The notes beneath the pieces were generated by a model, which saw only the letters and a program-made list of their open reading frames with translations, had not been told where the DNA came from and made no database searches. The translations under genes were made by a program, and so were the position numbers. From assembly GCA_016790075.1 (NCBI GenBank), contig JAEUPP010000066.1, positions 62,001 to 126,000 on the forward strand: DNA of 64,000 nucleotides, read 5' to 3'. The stretch is from Rhodanobacteraceae bacterium (GTDB lineage: Bacteria; Pseudomonadota; Gammaproteobacteria; Xanthomonadales; Rhodanobacteraceae). Below, one piece after another: positions 1-8,586 of this stretch; positions within the stretch are counted from its first letter, which is position 1, and every line of letters begins with the position of its first letter.

Positions 1-3000
1 AAGCCGGATGTGATCACCTTGCGGCAATTCGATCGTGGCGTCGCCGGTGTCGCAATAGCTGCCATCCTCAGCTACGCGGAAACACCGCGACAGCCGGCCG
101 CCCTGTGCGGCGGCGTCCTCGTCGACTTCGTAGACTCCCCAGACCAGGCGCTGCACCAAATGCCGCAGCAGGGGATGTCCGGCAAGAAACCGCTCAAACA
201 CCTCGCACTCCCAGCGCCGGCGCGCACACATGGCAATTTCGAGCCGCAGTATCTGCTGCGCGGCAATCGTGCGTGCGTCCTTGCCAAGCCGCTTGAAGTT
301 TGCAACAGCGGCAGCGGCCAACGCCGCATCATCGGCCTTCGTTGGCTTGGGCAGATCCGCACGGCGTGCGCCGTCGCCGTCGCGTACACAAGGCTTGAGC
401 GTTTCGTCAAACCCGACACGGAACTGGCGCGGGCCGAAATCGAGCAACAAGGTGCCGCTCTCATCCAGCCCCAGATCGGGTGCAAGCCTATCCTCAAGCT
501 CCTCAGTACTGAGGTCGCGCGCCGTTGCGATCGCTTCGATCTTCTCGCGCGCCTTGTCCTGCAAACCTTTGAACTTCACCTTTTGCGCAATGCCGTTGAG
601 CAGCATCAGCGCGACATCGCTACCGATCGCGGCCAGTACATCGAGTCCCGCCACAGCGCGCGCATGTGCGCCCTCGCCCGGCCAGTTACGTATCAGCGGC
701 GTGAGGCGGCGCGCGGTGTCATCGTTGCCCAGCCAGCCCAGGGCAGCCATGCCCCAGCTATCCTTGGGCGAGCCGGCGGCGACTAGCCAGGCATTGAACA
801 GATCCCAGGAAAAATCGGCAAGGGATTCGGGTGTACAGGCGTCCTTGACCTGGGCGATACCGGCATAGCGCTCTTCATTGGCCGGGAACATCAGCATCGC
901 GCCAAGATGATCGAGTGCCGCATCCGCCAGTGCCTTGCCACTGCTGCGCAGACGCGGACGCCGCCAGCCACGCGGCGCCCAAAATGCCGGCAAGCTGCCA
1001 CGCCGGTCCGGAAAACGATCAAGTGGATCTTCGGCGAGCATCAGGCACACCGCAGCTGTCACCTCGTCACGGCCATACCGCGCAGCGACCGCGTGAATCA
1101 GTGATGCATGCCCATTCGCCGCGAGGAAACGCAGAGCGGCACCCGCACACTCACGTGCTTCGCCCGTTTTGCCAAGCGCTGGCGCAACCAGTGCCGCGGC
1201 CGCGTGCCCGGGACAACGCAGCAGCCAGTCACGGCCAAAGCCACGTAAAGTCTTGAGCTTCGCAAACGCCCTGGCCGCGGTTGGCGCGAGCTCAACATCG
1301 GCAATGGATGCGACAAGTTCCGCAAACTCAATGGGATTGCGTCGAATCACGCGCTGCGCCCCCGGCCACGCGGCAAGACCGAAGCGGGCGAGCATGTAAG
1401 CAACATCCTCGGTGCGGCCTTCATCCTCACCGGCGAAGCGATTCCAAACGGCAAGTGCGAAGTCCTGCGGCAACTGCGCGATCAGGCCCCCCTTGACGAC
1501 CAGGCGCCTCCAGGGCCGATCCGCCTTTGCACGCAGCCAGACAGCGTACAGAGCCTCGGCATCCTGCTGGAGTAACGCAACCTCACGCAGTTCGAGCAAC
1601 TGCTGCTCGCCAACAGGATCAGTAGCATCCAGGCCGATATCCGAACCGAAGGCCTTGGCAAACTTGCGCATGTCATCGCGACATTGCTCAAAGTAGCGCT
1701 GCGTCGCCGACGGCAGCGTGCTCCAGCGCTCGCGCTCACCCTCACGCCAGAGCAGCTGTGTCGGCAATTCCAGCGGAACCAAGTCCGCGATATGCGCCTT
1801 CGTCTTGCGCGGCTTCAGCCAGGGCGGATCAGCGAGTACCGCCGGCAGATCCTCGGTAACAGCCACATCAGCCGGCCCAGCCAGCAGCGCGGAGCGGCGC
1901 TCGATGACGGCATTCGTTGCCGCATCGAGCCAAGGTCGGAGCAAGGCCTGCGCTGCCGTGTTGGACAGCAGCAGCCCATCCAGCAACGGCGCCAGTAGGG
2001 CACTCTCGCGCTCCCCAGTTGCTATCAGCCCCGCCAGCGCGGCGATAGCCGGCAGTGGCCAGCGCTGCACCGCGTGGTTGAGCCGAAGCAAGCAGGACTT
2101 GTTGGTTGCCGCCACACTGGCCAGCGCTGCAATCGCCTCGGGCACACCGAAACAACACAGCAGATCACCAGACAAATCATCCGCAGGCGCACGCCGCAGT
2201 AGCGGCAATATGTCCCCGCGTCGCTCGCGCAGAACGGTCGCGACCATCGACGCGTTGCGCAGGAATGGCTGGTATCCCGGTTTGCAGTCGAACACGGCTT
2301 CCAGCGCTTCCGGCGAGCTAGCCGTCAATTGCAGCCAGTGCAATGCCTCAGGCGCCGCGGCCCCGGCAATGCGCAGCGCCACCGCATTGGAGATCTCCGG
2401 TGCATCGGGAAACAGCATGGCGACGACGGCCTGACGCGCCGGATGCAGTGCACCGATCTGCGCTTTGACCAGCGCTACACATTCGCACCAGGCCGCTTCA
2501 TCCGCGTGTGACAGGTGGCGGCGAAACGCCAGTTCGTTCTCGCTGAGCGGCGAATGCCAGACCGCAGAGAGCGGACTTGAAACGCTGTGCGTCACACCGA
2601 CCTCATGCGAGAGGCACGATGGATGACCACGCCATTCAGTTGTCGAAACGACGTGATAAGCCTGAGCCTGCAGCAGCAACTGCAGCGCGGCGACAAGGCC
2701 ACGGCTTGCAATCAGGTACTCGGCGAAGCACAAGTCGGCATACGTCGGAGCCGAATTGTCGTTGAGCAACGCGCACGACAGCGCCAGCAGCAGTGCATCG
2801 GATTCGTCGCTGCCGGCGGCGCCCATCGTATCCAGCCGCTGCCAGGTTTGCTGCAGCAGCGGCCATAGCGCGGGCTCGGTCGCCGCAGCGTTCAGTACTA
2901 TGCCCTTGAACAAACGCTCACGCGCCAGCCGCCAATAGATGCGCGAATCGACTTCCGCCCGCTCCGCGGGGAATCGTCGCGACGGCAGCGGGACCGTTTG

Positions 3001-3453
3001 AGGACCATAGATAGTAGCGCGGTGCACGCGTTTCCAGGCCGCGTCGAAGTCCAGCGCCTCGCCAGCGGCCAGCCACGGCGGCAGCGCTGCCGATGCACTT
3101 GGCAGCGGAGGCAACGCATCAGTGGCATCAGCTGACACCGCGGCTTTCGTCGTCACGGCGGCGTCGTGCGGAACAGCAGTCCGCGCCATGAAGGAATTTT
3201 GTATATCTTTATCTTTTACAAATATTGCAATCGCCACATTAGCGACCGCACCGACCTCGGCATAGCCCTTGCCGGTCTTTTCAGCTATCAGCTTGTCCAG
3301 CGCTGCCCTGGCCTTCGCCGCATCAGCAAAGCTCTTGGTCTGGCTCTGCCCCTGGGTGCCTATGCGCCCCCAGCGAATCTGCAGCTCTGCTTCGTCCTGG
3401 CCAATTTCCCAGAACTTGCTGGAAGCCCCATCGGAAAATTCAAAGCGACGCAT
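1..3453 (-). CDS. WGR / DUF4132 (MolR-YehI-like) protein, C-terminus beyond window
   Basis: I read this frame by hand from 3453 to base 1: 1151 codons, no stop. The gene lacks its stop only because it leaves the window. The start is ATG preceded by a GGGGGGCGG ribosome site. Residues 1-75 form a WGR domain (RWGRIGTQGQ, with W28-G29-R30), then an Ala-rich linker, a long helical repeat-like middle, and around residues 960-1140 a DUF4132-like region (LLLDFGPRQFRVGFDETLKP, then FLAGHPLLRHLVQRLVWGVY). WGR plus DUF4132 is the layout of E. coli MolR/YehI, about 1200 residues, so only a short tail should be missing. WGR domains bind DNA or partner proteins in PARPs; the function of the bacterial family is not established. 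It lies 50 nt downstream of ung on the same strand, so co-transcription with a repair gene is possible. Confidence 0.85.
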   Translation of the reverse strand, partial: MRRFEFSDGASSKFWEIGQDEAELQIRWGRIGTQGQSQTKSFADAAKARAALDKLIAEKTGKGYAEVGAVANVAIAIFVKDKDIQNSFMARTAVPHDAAVTTKAAVSADATDALPPLPSASAALPPWLAAGEALDFDAAWKRVHRATIYGPQTVPLPSRRFPAERAEVDSRIYWRLARERLFKGIVLNAAATEPALWPLLQQTWQRLDTMGAAGSDESDALLLALSCALLNDNSAPTYADLCFAEYLIASRGLVAALQLLLQAQAYHVVSTTEWRGHPSCLSHEVGVTHSVSSPLSAVWHSPLSENELAFRRHLSHADEAAWCECVALVKAQIGALHPARQAVVAMLFPDAPEISNAVALRIAGAAAPEALHWLQLTASSPEALEAVFDCKPGYQPFLRNASMVATVLRERRGDILPLLRRAPADDLSGDLLCCFGVPEAIAALASVAATNKSCLLRLNHAVQRWPLPAIAALAGLIATGERESALLAPLLDGLLLSNTAAQALLRPWLDAATNAVIERRSALLAGPADVAVTEDLPAVLADPPWLKPRKTKAHIADLVPLELPTQLLWREGERERWSTLPSATQRYFEQCRDDMRKFAKAFGSDIGLDATDPVGEQQLLELREVALLQQDAEALYAVWLRAKADRPWRRLVVKGGLIAQLPQDFALAVWNRFAGEDEGRTEDVAYMLARFGLAAWPGAQRVIRRNPIEFAELVASIADVELAPTAARAFAKLKTLRGFGRDWLLRCPGHAAAALVAPALGKTGEARECAGAALRFLAANGHASLIHAVAARYGRDEVTAAVCLMLAEDPLDRFPDRRGSLPAFWAPRGWRRPRLRSSGKALADAALDHLGAMLMFPANEERYAGIAQVKDACTPESLADFSWDLFNAWLVAAGSPKDSWGMAALGWLGNDDTARRLTPLIRNWPGEGAHARAVAGLDVLAAIGSDVALMLLNGIAQKVKFKGLQDKAREKIEAIATARDLSTEELEDRLAPDLGLDESGTLLLDFGPRQFRVGFDETLKPCVRDGDGARRADLPKPTKADDAALAAAAVANFKRLGKDARTIAAQQILRLEIAMCARRRWECEVFERFLAGHPLLRHLVQRLVWGVYEVDEDAAAQGGRLSRCFRVAEDGSYCDTGDATIELPQGDHIRL

Positions 3454-3503
3454 ACCGCCCCCCGCCAGGCCATTGGCGAAGCGCCAACGCTAAGCACAGT
3501 CGG

Positions 3504-4184
3504 TTACAAGGTCCAGTCCACCGGCGTCACACCCTGCTCGGCAAGATAAGCATTGGCCGCAGAAAAATGCCCGCAGCCGATAAACCCGCGGTGCGCCGAC
3601 AGCGGCGAGGGATGTGGCGCCTTCAGCACCCGATGCCGGTGCGCATCGATAAGCCGGCCCTTGGCCTGCGCGTACGATCCCCAAAGCAGGAACACCAGAT
3701 GTTCGCGCTCGTGGTTCAACACTTCGATAATGCGGTCGGTAAACCCTTCCCAGCCCTTGCCCTGATGCGAGCCCGCCAGCCCCTGCTCTACGGTGAGTAC
3801 GGCATTGAGCAACAACACGCCCTGCTCGGCCCAGCGTGTCAGACAACCATGACGCGGCGGCACGAATCCCAGATCGCGCTGCAGCTCCGCATACATATTG
3901 CGCAGCGAGGGCGGCACCAGCACACCAGGCTGCACCGAGAAACACAGGCCATGCGCCTGGCCGGGGCCGTGGTACGGGTCCTGGCCCAGAATCACCACCT
4001 TGACGGCATCGAACGGGGTCGCATCCAGTGCGGCGAAGATCTGTTTGGGTGGCGGAAATATGACCTTGCCTTGGCGCAGTTCATTGCGCAGGAAGTCCGA
4101 CAGCGCCTGCATGTCCGGCCGGTCGAAATAGCTGCCAACACGCTCCTTCCAGCTCGGTTCCAGCTTCAACCGTGCATCGGTCAT
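3504..4184 (-). CDS. ung: uracil-DNA glycosylase (family 1)
   Basis: Removes uracil from DNA to start base-excision repair. At 226 residues it has normal family length. The water-activating motif [18 protein letters not shown] carries the catalytic Asp at about residue 69, and [17 protein letters not shown] carries the conserved His at about residue 191 in the DNA-intercalating loop. The ATG overlaps the stop of the upstream response regulator by 4 nt (ATGA), so translation is probably coupled. Identification is secure. Confidence 0.97.
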   Translation of the reverse strand: MTDARLKLEPSWKERVGSYFDRPDMQALSDFLRNELRQGKVIFPPPKQIFAALDATPFDAVKVVILGQDPYHGPGQAHGLCFSVQPGVLVPPSLRNMYAELQRDLGFVPPRHGCLTRWAEQGVLLLNAVLTVEQGLAGSHQGKGWEGFTDRIIEVLNHEREHLVFLLWGSYAQAKGRLIDAHRHRVLKAPHPSPLSAHRGFIGCGHFSAANAYLAEQGVTPVDWTL

Positions 4185-5029
4185 GCACTTTCCGCCATCA
4201 GGGCACGCGCGTGCTGGCCTACACGTAGCTGGAACAGGAGCTTGGTGATCAGCAGTCGCTCCTCGATCGGTTTCTCGACCAGGTCGTTGGCCCCCTGGCG
4301 AATCAGTACAGCCTGGTTTCTCGCATTGTCGTCGCCCGTCATCACCAGTACGGGCAATTGCGCCTTGCCATATCCATAGGCATTGCGAATGCGTTCAAGC
4401 AGATCGCCACCGGTAAGCTCACCTTTGAGATTGACGTCGGTCAGCACGATATCGGCACCCGGCACCTTGCCCTGCGCCTTGGCCGTATCGAGCAGGGCGA
4501 GTGCGTCCTCGACGCTGACCACGTGGAGCACGGTCAGGCCATGCTTTTCCATCATGCGCCGCGTCGCCAGCGCGACCACGCGGCTGTCCTCGACATAAAG
4601 CACTTCGCCGGTGACGTTGGACTCCGGCCGCACGTAGCCGCGGATAAAGGCTGCCAGCGCGGCGAAGCCCAGCGACTTGTCGAAATAGTCGGTAACCGCA
4701 TCGGTCATGGTGCGTGCGACCAGACGCTCCTGCACGTCGCCGGAGACAACGACGATAGGAATATAGGCCTGCGGTGCATGCTCGCGAATGTGCTGCGCGA
4801 GTTCCAGGCCATCCATATCGGGCAGGCGCAGCGCCGTGGTCACGAAGTCGACGACGCCGGACTCCAGCTGCTGCTTGGCCTCCGCGCCCGATTCGCAGGC
4901 CAGTACGGTAACACCGGGCAGGTCGGTCTTGAGCACCTGTTCAATTAGGCGGCGCACGACCTTCGACCCATCCACCACCATCACGCGGGGTTCGTCGCTG
5001 GCGATGTGCCGGGTGAGATGCGCTTCCAT
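4181..5029 (-). CDS. double-receiver response regulator, first receiver degenerate
   Basis: 282 residues consisting of two CheY-like receiver domains and no output domain. I chose the ATG at 5029 because AGGGGGAAC precedes it; longer starts lack such a site. In the second receiver (about 140-275) the acidic pair E147/D148, phospho-acceptor D198 (VLTDVNL) and a Lys-Pro pair (EKP) are present. In the first (about 15-130) D20 and K118 are kept, but the phospho-acceptor position in [14 protein letters not shown] is Ala66, so it should not be phosphorylated. Such proteins relay or sequester phosphate rather than bind DNA. It overlaps ung by 4 nt and follows ftsX after 67 nt. No kinase is adjacent, so the partner is unknown. 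Confidence 0.85.
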   Translation of the reverse strand: MEAHLTRHIASDEPRVMVVDGSKVVRRLIEQVLKTDLPGVTVLACESGAEAKQQLESGVVDFVTTALRLPDMDGLELAQHIREHAPQAYIPIVVVSGDVQERLVARTMTDAVTDYFDKSLGFAALAAFIRGYVRPESNVTGEVLYVEDSRVVALATRRMMEKHGLTVLHVVSVEDALALLDTAKAQGKVPGADIVLTDVNLKGELTGGDLLERIRNAYGYGKAQLPVLVMTGDDNARNQAVLIRQGANDLVEKPIEERLLITKLLFQLRVGQHARALMAESA

Positions 5030-5096
5030 GGTGTTCCCCCTGTGCAACTCCGTAATCGTGCTGCGCCTGTGGATAACGGGCCGGCAAGCTACCGCC

Positions 5097-6098
5097 TCAG
5101 TCCGGATGGGCCTCGGCCAAATGCCGTGCGGTCGCAAGCATAGCGCCAAGCCAGCCCAAAACGGCACTGACGAACGGTACCGAAAGGGCCGCCAGCGGCT
5201 CAAGCCCACGCAAGTGGAAACGATGATCGTAGCTCGCCAACAGCTGATCAACCGGCGTGCGCAAGGCCCACTGCACCGAGAACACGACGACGAGAGCCAG
5301 CACACCGCTGAACAGGCCGTACCAGACGCCGGTATACAAAAACGGCCGGCGCACAAAGCCCGGGCTCGCGCCGATCAGCTGAATGACCGCGATTTCTTCC
5401 GCACGCGCCTGGATATCCAGGCGCACCGTGTTGCCGACGACGAGCAAGGTGGCCATAGCCAGCAATCCCGCCAGCACCAGCACACTGCGCTGCGACAAGC
5501 CGAGGATGGCACCGAGGCGGCGGCGCCAGGCCGCGTCATATTGCACCAGGTCTACCTGAGGATCGCGGCGCAGTTCCGCGATCACGGCGGGTTCGTCCAG
5601 CTCGCGCGCTGCTGCCGGGGTCACCACGAGCACATGCGGCAGTGGGTTGAATTGCAGCACCTCCAGCGCGTCGGCAAAGCCCGACATAGCGCGGAACTCC
5701 TCGATGCCCTGCTCCGGCGTGGTCTGCTTGACGGCAGCGACGTCGGCACGCCCACGCAGCGCCTGCGCCAGTGCAGCACTGGCACTGGCGTCCACGCCGG
5801 GCTTGAGGAATACGGTGATCTCGCGCGCATCCTGCCAGCCACCGGACAGGGCACGGGCATTGTCGAGCAGGATCAGGAACAGCAGCGGCAGCGCCAGCGC
5901 CAGCCCCATAACCAGCGCGGTCAAGGCGGTCGCCCATGGCCGCGCGAGCAGTCGGCCCAGGCTGGAAAACAGACTGTACAGATGCTGGTCGCGCCAGCTG
6001 GACAACGCCAGGCGTCGCCGTGGCGGCGCGCGCTCGGCAGCACGCGGCGCCGCTGGGGCCGGTTTGAGTCGATTGCCGCCGGGCTTATTGCCGAACAT
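5097..6098 (-). CDS. ftsX: cell division protein FtsX
   Basis: Inner-membrane partner of FtsE; FtsEX controls peptidoglycan hydrolase activation and divisome function at the septum. 333 residues: a cytoplasmic basic N-terminus, a first membrane segment (ALTALVMGLALALPLLFLIL), a periplasmic loop with the EITVFLKPG signature typical of FtsX, then three further membrane segments in the C-terminal FtsX/MacB-type permease domain. Its start codon shares one base with the ftsE stop (TGATG), so ftsE and ftsX are translationally coupled. Confidence 0.96.
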   Translation of the reverse strand: MFGNKPGGNRLKPAPAAPRAAERAPPRRRLALSSWRDQHLYSLFSSLGRLLARPWATALTALVMGLALALPLLFLILLDNARALSGGWQDAREITVFLKPGVDASASAALAQALRGRADVAAVKQTTPEQGIEEFRAMSGFADALEVLQFNPLPHVLVVTPAAARELDEPAVIAELRRDPQVDLVQYDAAWRRRLGAILGLSQRSVLVLAGLLAMATLLVVGNTVRLDIQARAEEIAVIQLIGASPGFVRRPFLYTGVWYGLFSGVLALVVVFSVQWALRTPVDQLLASYDHRFHLRGLEPLAALSVPFVSAVLGWLGAMLATARHLAEAHPD

Positions 6099-6793
6099 CA
6101 GCCTCCCCCTGGCCGCCAGTCGTCGAGCAGGCGACCATGATCGAGTACCAGCACGCGCTTGCCCATGCGTTTGACCAGCGGCAGGTCGTGGCTCGCCACC
6201 AGTACGGTCGTGCCGACCTGCTGAAAATCAGCAAACAACCGCATGATCTCGTTCGACAGTTGCGGATCGAGATTGCCGGTCGGCTCGTCGGCAATCAGCA
6301 CCGAAGGCTTGGCCACGATGGCGCGGGCAATGCCGACACGCTGCTGCTCGCCGGTCGACAAGGTGATGGGCGCGGAACGCTCGCGCTCCAGCAAACCGAC
6401 CTTGTCCAGCGCCGCGCGTACGCGCTTGGCGATTTCCTCGCGCGCGAGACCGGCGATGATCAGCGGCAGCGCGACATTGTCGTAGACGCTGCGGTCCATC
6501 AGCAGGCGGTGATCCTGGAACACCATGCCGATGCCGCGGCGCAGCTCCGGAATGCGCCGGCGGCGCAGACCATGCAAATTCTGCCCGTTCACACTGACCG
6601 AGCCACGCGTCGGCCGCTCGATAAGACCGATCAGCTTGAGCAAGGTGCTCTTGCCGGCTCCGGAATGACCAGTCACGAAGGCCATCTCCCCGGCCGCCAG
6701 CTCGAACGAGAGTTCGTCCAGCGCCTCGTGCCCGGACGGATAACGTTTGGTGACCTGGTCGAAGCGAATCATGACCGCGGCAGTCTCGCTCAC
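6098..6793 (-). CDS. ftsE: cell division ATP-binding protein FtsE
   Basis: ATPase subunit of the FtsEX complex. 231 residues with the Walker A sequence GHSGAGKST, Q-loop VFQDHRLL, signature LSTGEQQRVGIARA (the LSxGEQQR form usual for FtsE), Walker B VLIADEPTGNLD and switch His in ASHD. It overlaps gspF upstream by 4 nt and ftsX downstream by one base, so all three read as one message. In many gammaproteobacteria the upstream neighbour is ftsY, not a secretion gene. Confidence 0.96.
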   Translation of the reverse strand: MSETAAVMIRFDQVTKRYPSGHEALDELSFELAAGEMAFVTGHSGAGKSTLLKLIGLIERPTRGSVSVNGQNLHGLRRRRIPELRRGIGMVFQDHRLLMDRSVYDNVALPLIIAGLAREEIAKRVRAALDKVGLLERERSAPITLSTGEQQRVGIARAIVAKPSVLIADEPTGNLDPQLSNEIMRLFADFQQVGTTVLVASHDLPLVKRMGKRVLVLDHGRLLDDWRPGGG

Positions 6794-7992
6794 TTGACCA
6801 TCTGATTCAGGTTGAAGATCGGCAGCAGGATGGCGAGCACGATGAACAGCACCATCGCGCCCACCAGCAGGATCACCGCCGGACCGAGTACCGCCGTCAG
6901 CACCGCCAGCCAGCGGTCGAGTTCCCTGGCCTGATGCGCCGCGGCTTCATCCAGCATGCGCTCAAGCTGGCCGGAGCGCTCGCCGCTCGCGATCAGGCGT
7001 ACCGCCACCGGCGGAAAATAGCCGCTATCGGCCAGCGCGCGCGAAAACGCGCCACCCTCACGTACCTTGTGCGCGGCGCGGCGCAAGGCTTCGCGCATCG
7101 GCAGGTTCGGCACGACCTGGGCCGAAATCGCCAGCGCATCCAGCAGCGGCACCGCGCTTGCGCTCAGCAGCGCCAGCGTGCGCGCCGCACGCGCGGTGTT
7201 GGAAGCCCGCGTCAGTTTGCCGACCAGCGGCAGGCGCAGCAGCCAGCGATGCCAGGTCATGCGTACCGCATCGCGGCGCAGGGCGAAACGCGCAGCAAAC
7301 AACAGCGCGACGAAGGCACCGAACAACAGCAGGCCCCAGCGCTTCACAAATTCGGACAGGCCGATCAGCACCGTCGTCGGCAGCGGCAACTGCTGCTTCA
7401 TGCTGGTGAACACCCCCACGATCTGCGGTACCACGTAGACCAGCAAGCCGGTGACTACGCAGACTGCAACCAGCGTCAACAGCAGCGGATAGGCCAGTGC
7501 GGTCAACATCTGCTGGCGTAGCGCATCGCGCGATTCGGCATAGTCGGCCAGTCGCTCCAGCACCGTAGAAAGGCGGCCGGACTGCTCGCCCGCCGCGATC
7601 GAGGCGCGGTAGATCTCGGGGAAACTTTCCGGGTAGTCGGCGAACGCCGTCGCCAGTCCAGCGCCTTCCATCACGCGCGCGCGCAGGGCAACGACCAGAC
7701 CCCGGGAGCGCTCATCCTCGCTTTGCTCACCCAGCGCCGCCAGCGCTTCATCGATAGGCAGGCCCGCGCTCAGCAAGGTTGCCAGCTGGCGAGTGAACAG
7801 GGCTAGTTGCGTGGTCGACAGTCCACGCCGCGACAGCGGTGACTGCGGCCTATCGGCTATTGCAGTGACTTCCAGCGGATTAAGTCCGCGTTCGCGCAGG
7901 ATCTGACGCACAGCCCGCGCGGTATCGCCCTGCAACACGCCACGCTGGGTCTTGCCGCTGGCGTCTATGGCTTGATAGGCGAATGCCGGCAC
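6790..7992 (-). CDS. gspF: type II secretion inner-membrane protein GspF
   Basis: Polytopic platform protein of the type II secretion system that contacts the GspE ATPase. 400 residues with the GspF N-terminal signature (MPAFAYQAIDASGKTQRGVL), two T2SSF repeats each with the SGxxLxxAL / GExSGxL pattern (IAAGEQSGRL; IASGERSGQL) and three strong membrane segments (around residues 167-190, 218-235 and 372-392). The N-terminus favours GspF over PilC. The other T2SS genes in this window, gspC-D-E, lie 16 kb away, so gspF is detached from them and sits ahead of ftsEX with a 4-nt overlap. Confidence 0.93.
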   Translation of the reverse strand: MPAFAYQAIDASGKTQRGVLQGDTARAVRQILRERGLNPLEVTAIADRPQSPLSRRGLSTTQLALFTRQLATLLSAGLPIDEALAALGEQSEDERSRGLVVALRARVMEGAGLATAFADYPESFPEIYRASIAAGEQSGRLSTVLERLADYAESRDALRQQMLTALAYPLLLTLVAVCVVTGLLVYVVPQIVGVFTSMKQQLPLPTTVLIGLSEFVKRWGLLLFGAFVALLFAARFALRRDAVRMTWHRWLLRLPLVGKLTRASNTARAARTLALLSASAVPLLDALAISAQVVPNLPMREALRRAAHKVREGGAFSRALADSGYFPPVAVRLIASGERSGQLERMLDEAAAHQARELDRWLAVLTAVLGPAVILLVGAMVLFIVLAILLPIFNLNQMVK

Positions 7993-8047
7993 GCGGACTT
8001 ATCCGAACGAGGAGTCCGGATTGTCTACGGAATCCCTCAGGCGTGGT

Positions 8048-8076
8048 AGCCGGCGACGGTGCGAATGCCGCCGGCT
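8048..8076 (-). terminator. hairpin downstream of the glyoxalase-fold gene
   Basis: An 8-bp perfect inverted repeat, AGCCGGCG / CGCCGGCT, with a 13-nt loop lies between the stop of the VOC gene and gspF. It lacks a clear T-tract, so it could be a weak terminator or an mRNA 3' stabiliser. Confidence 0.4.
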
Positions 8077-8091
8077 CCAGTCAGGTCGTGC

Positions 8092-8508
8092 TCAGATCAA
8101 GGTAACGCCCTCGGGCGGCTGCATCTCGGCTACGGTCTTCCAGAACCAGATCAGATGACCGGCCGGGTCGACCACGGCGAAGTTGCGATCCCCCCACCAC
8201 TGCGTGCTCAGCGCCTGGTGAATCGGCACAGCGGCACCGACCAGCTGGTCGTGATACGCATCCACATCATCGACCTCGATATAGATCTCGACCGAACCCG
8301 AGGTCAGGGTCGCGCCGTTCTGCGGTCGCGACAGCATCAGCATGGCGCCAGCACGCTGCACGATGGAGAAGTCGAGCTGACCATCGGCACCGACCATGCC
8401 CATGAGGTGATCGAAACCAAGCTTGTCGAGGTAGAACTCGCGCATGGCGTCCACCGATTCGACGTAACGCAGGGGCATGACGCTGGACGGTCTGGCAGCA
8501 GTATTCAT
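8092..8508 (-). CDS. glyoxalase / VOC-superfamily protein
   Basis: 138-residue vicinal-oxygen-chelate protein with paired beta-alpha-beta-beta-beta modules: MPLRYVESVDAMREFYLDKLGF at the first module and YIEVDDVDAYHDQLV...WWGDRNFAVVDPAGHLIWF at the second. These match the glyoxalase/bleomycin-resistance fold; the substrate cannot be deduced. I chose the ATG at 8508 (GGAGA eight bases upstream) because an earlier in-frame start would extend into the promoter of the divergent regulator. It is divergent from a TrmB-type regulator with 78 bp between starts, which suggests that regulator controls it. Confidence 0.85.
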   Translation of the reverse strand: MNTAARPSSVMPLRYVESVDAMREFYLDKLGFDHLMGMVGADGQLDFSIVQRAGAMLMLSRPQNGATLTSGSVEIYIEVDDVDAYHDQLVGAAVPIHQALSTQWWGDRNFAVVDPAGHLIWFWKTVAEMQPPEGVTLI

Positions 8509-8586
8509 ACAGGATCTCCGGTGTGGTTGCGGCGCAGCCAGTGTCCGCTGACACTGACGCTCTTTCATCTACTTTGCGGAGTAGAC
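8509..8586. promoter_or_regulatory. divergent promoter region of VOC gene and TrmB-type regulator
   Basis: The 78 bp between the two start codons must hold both promoters and both ribosome sites (GGAGA on the minus strand, GCGGAG on the plus). The partly symmetric TGTCCGCTGACA near 8540 could be an operator, by position only. Confidence 0.4.

Noticed and set aside
10-786. Plus-strand ORF of 258 codons at the left edge
   Set aside because: It is the shadow of the minus-strand WGR-DUF4132 gene, which reads through with normal codon use and recognisable domains.
4788-6140. Plus-strand ORF of 450 codons antisense to ftsX and the response regulator
   Set aside because: Its sequence is low-complexity His/Gln/Arg/Ala-rich as expected for an antisense shadow of GC-rich genes; the opposite strand holds ftsX with clear family motifs.
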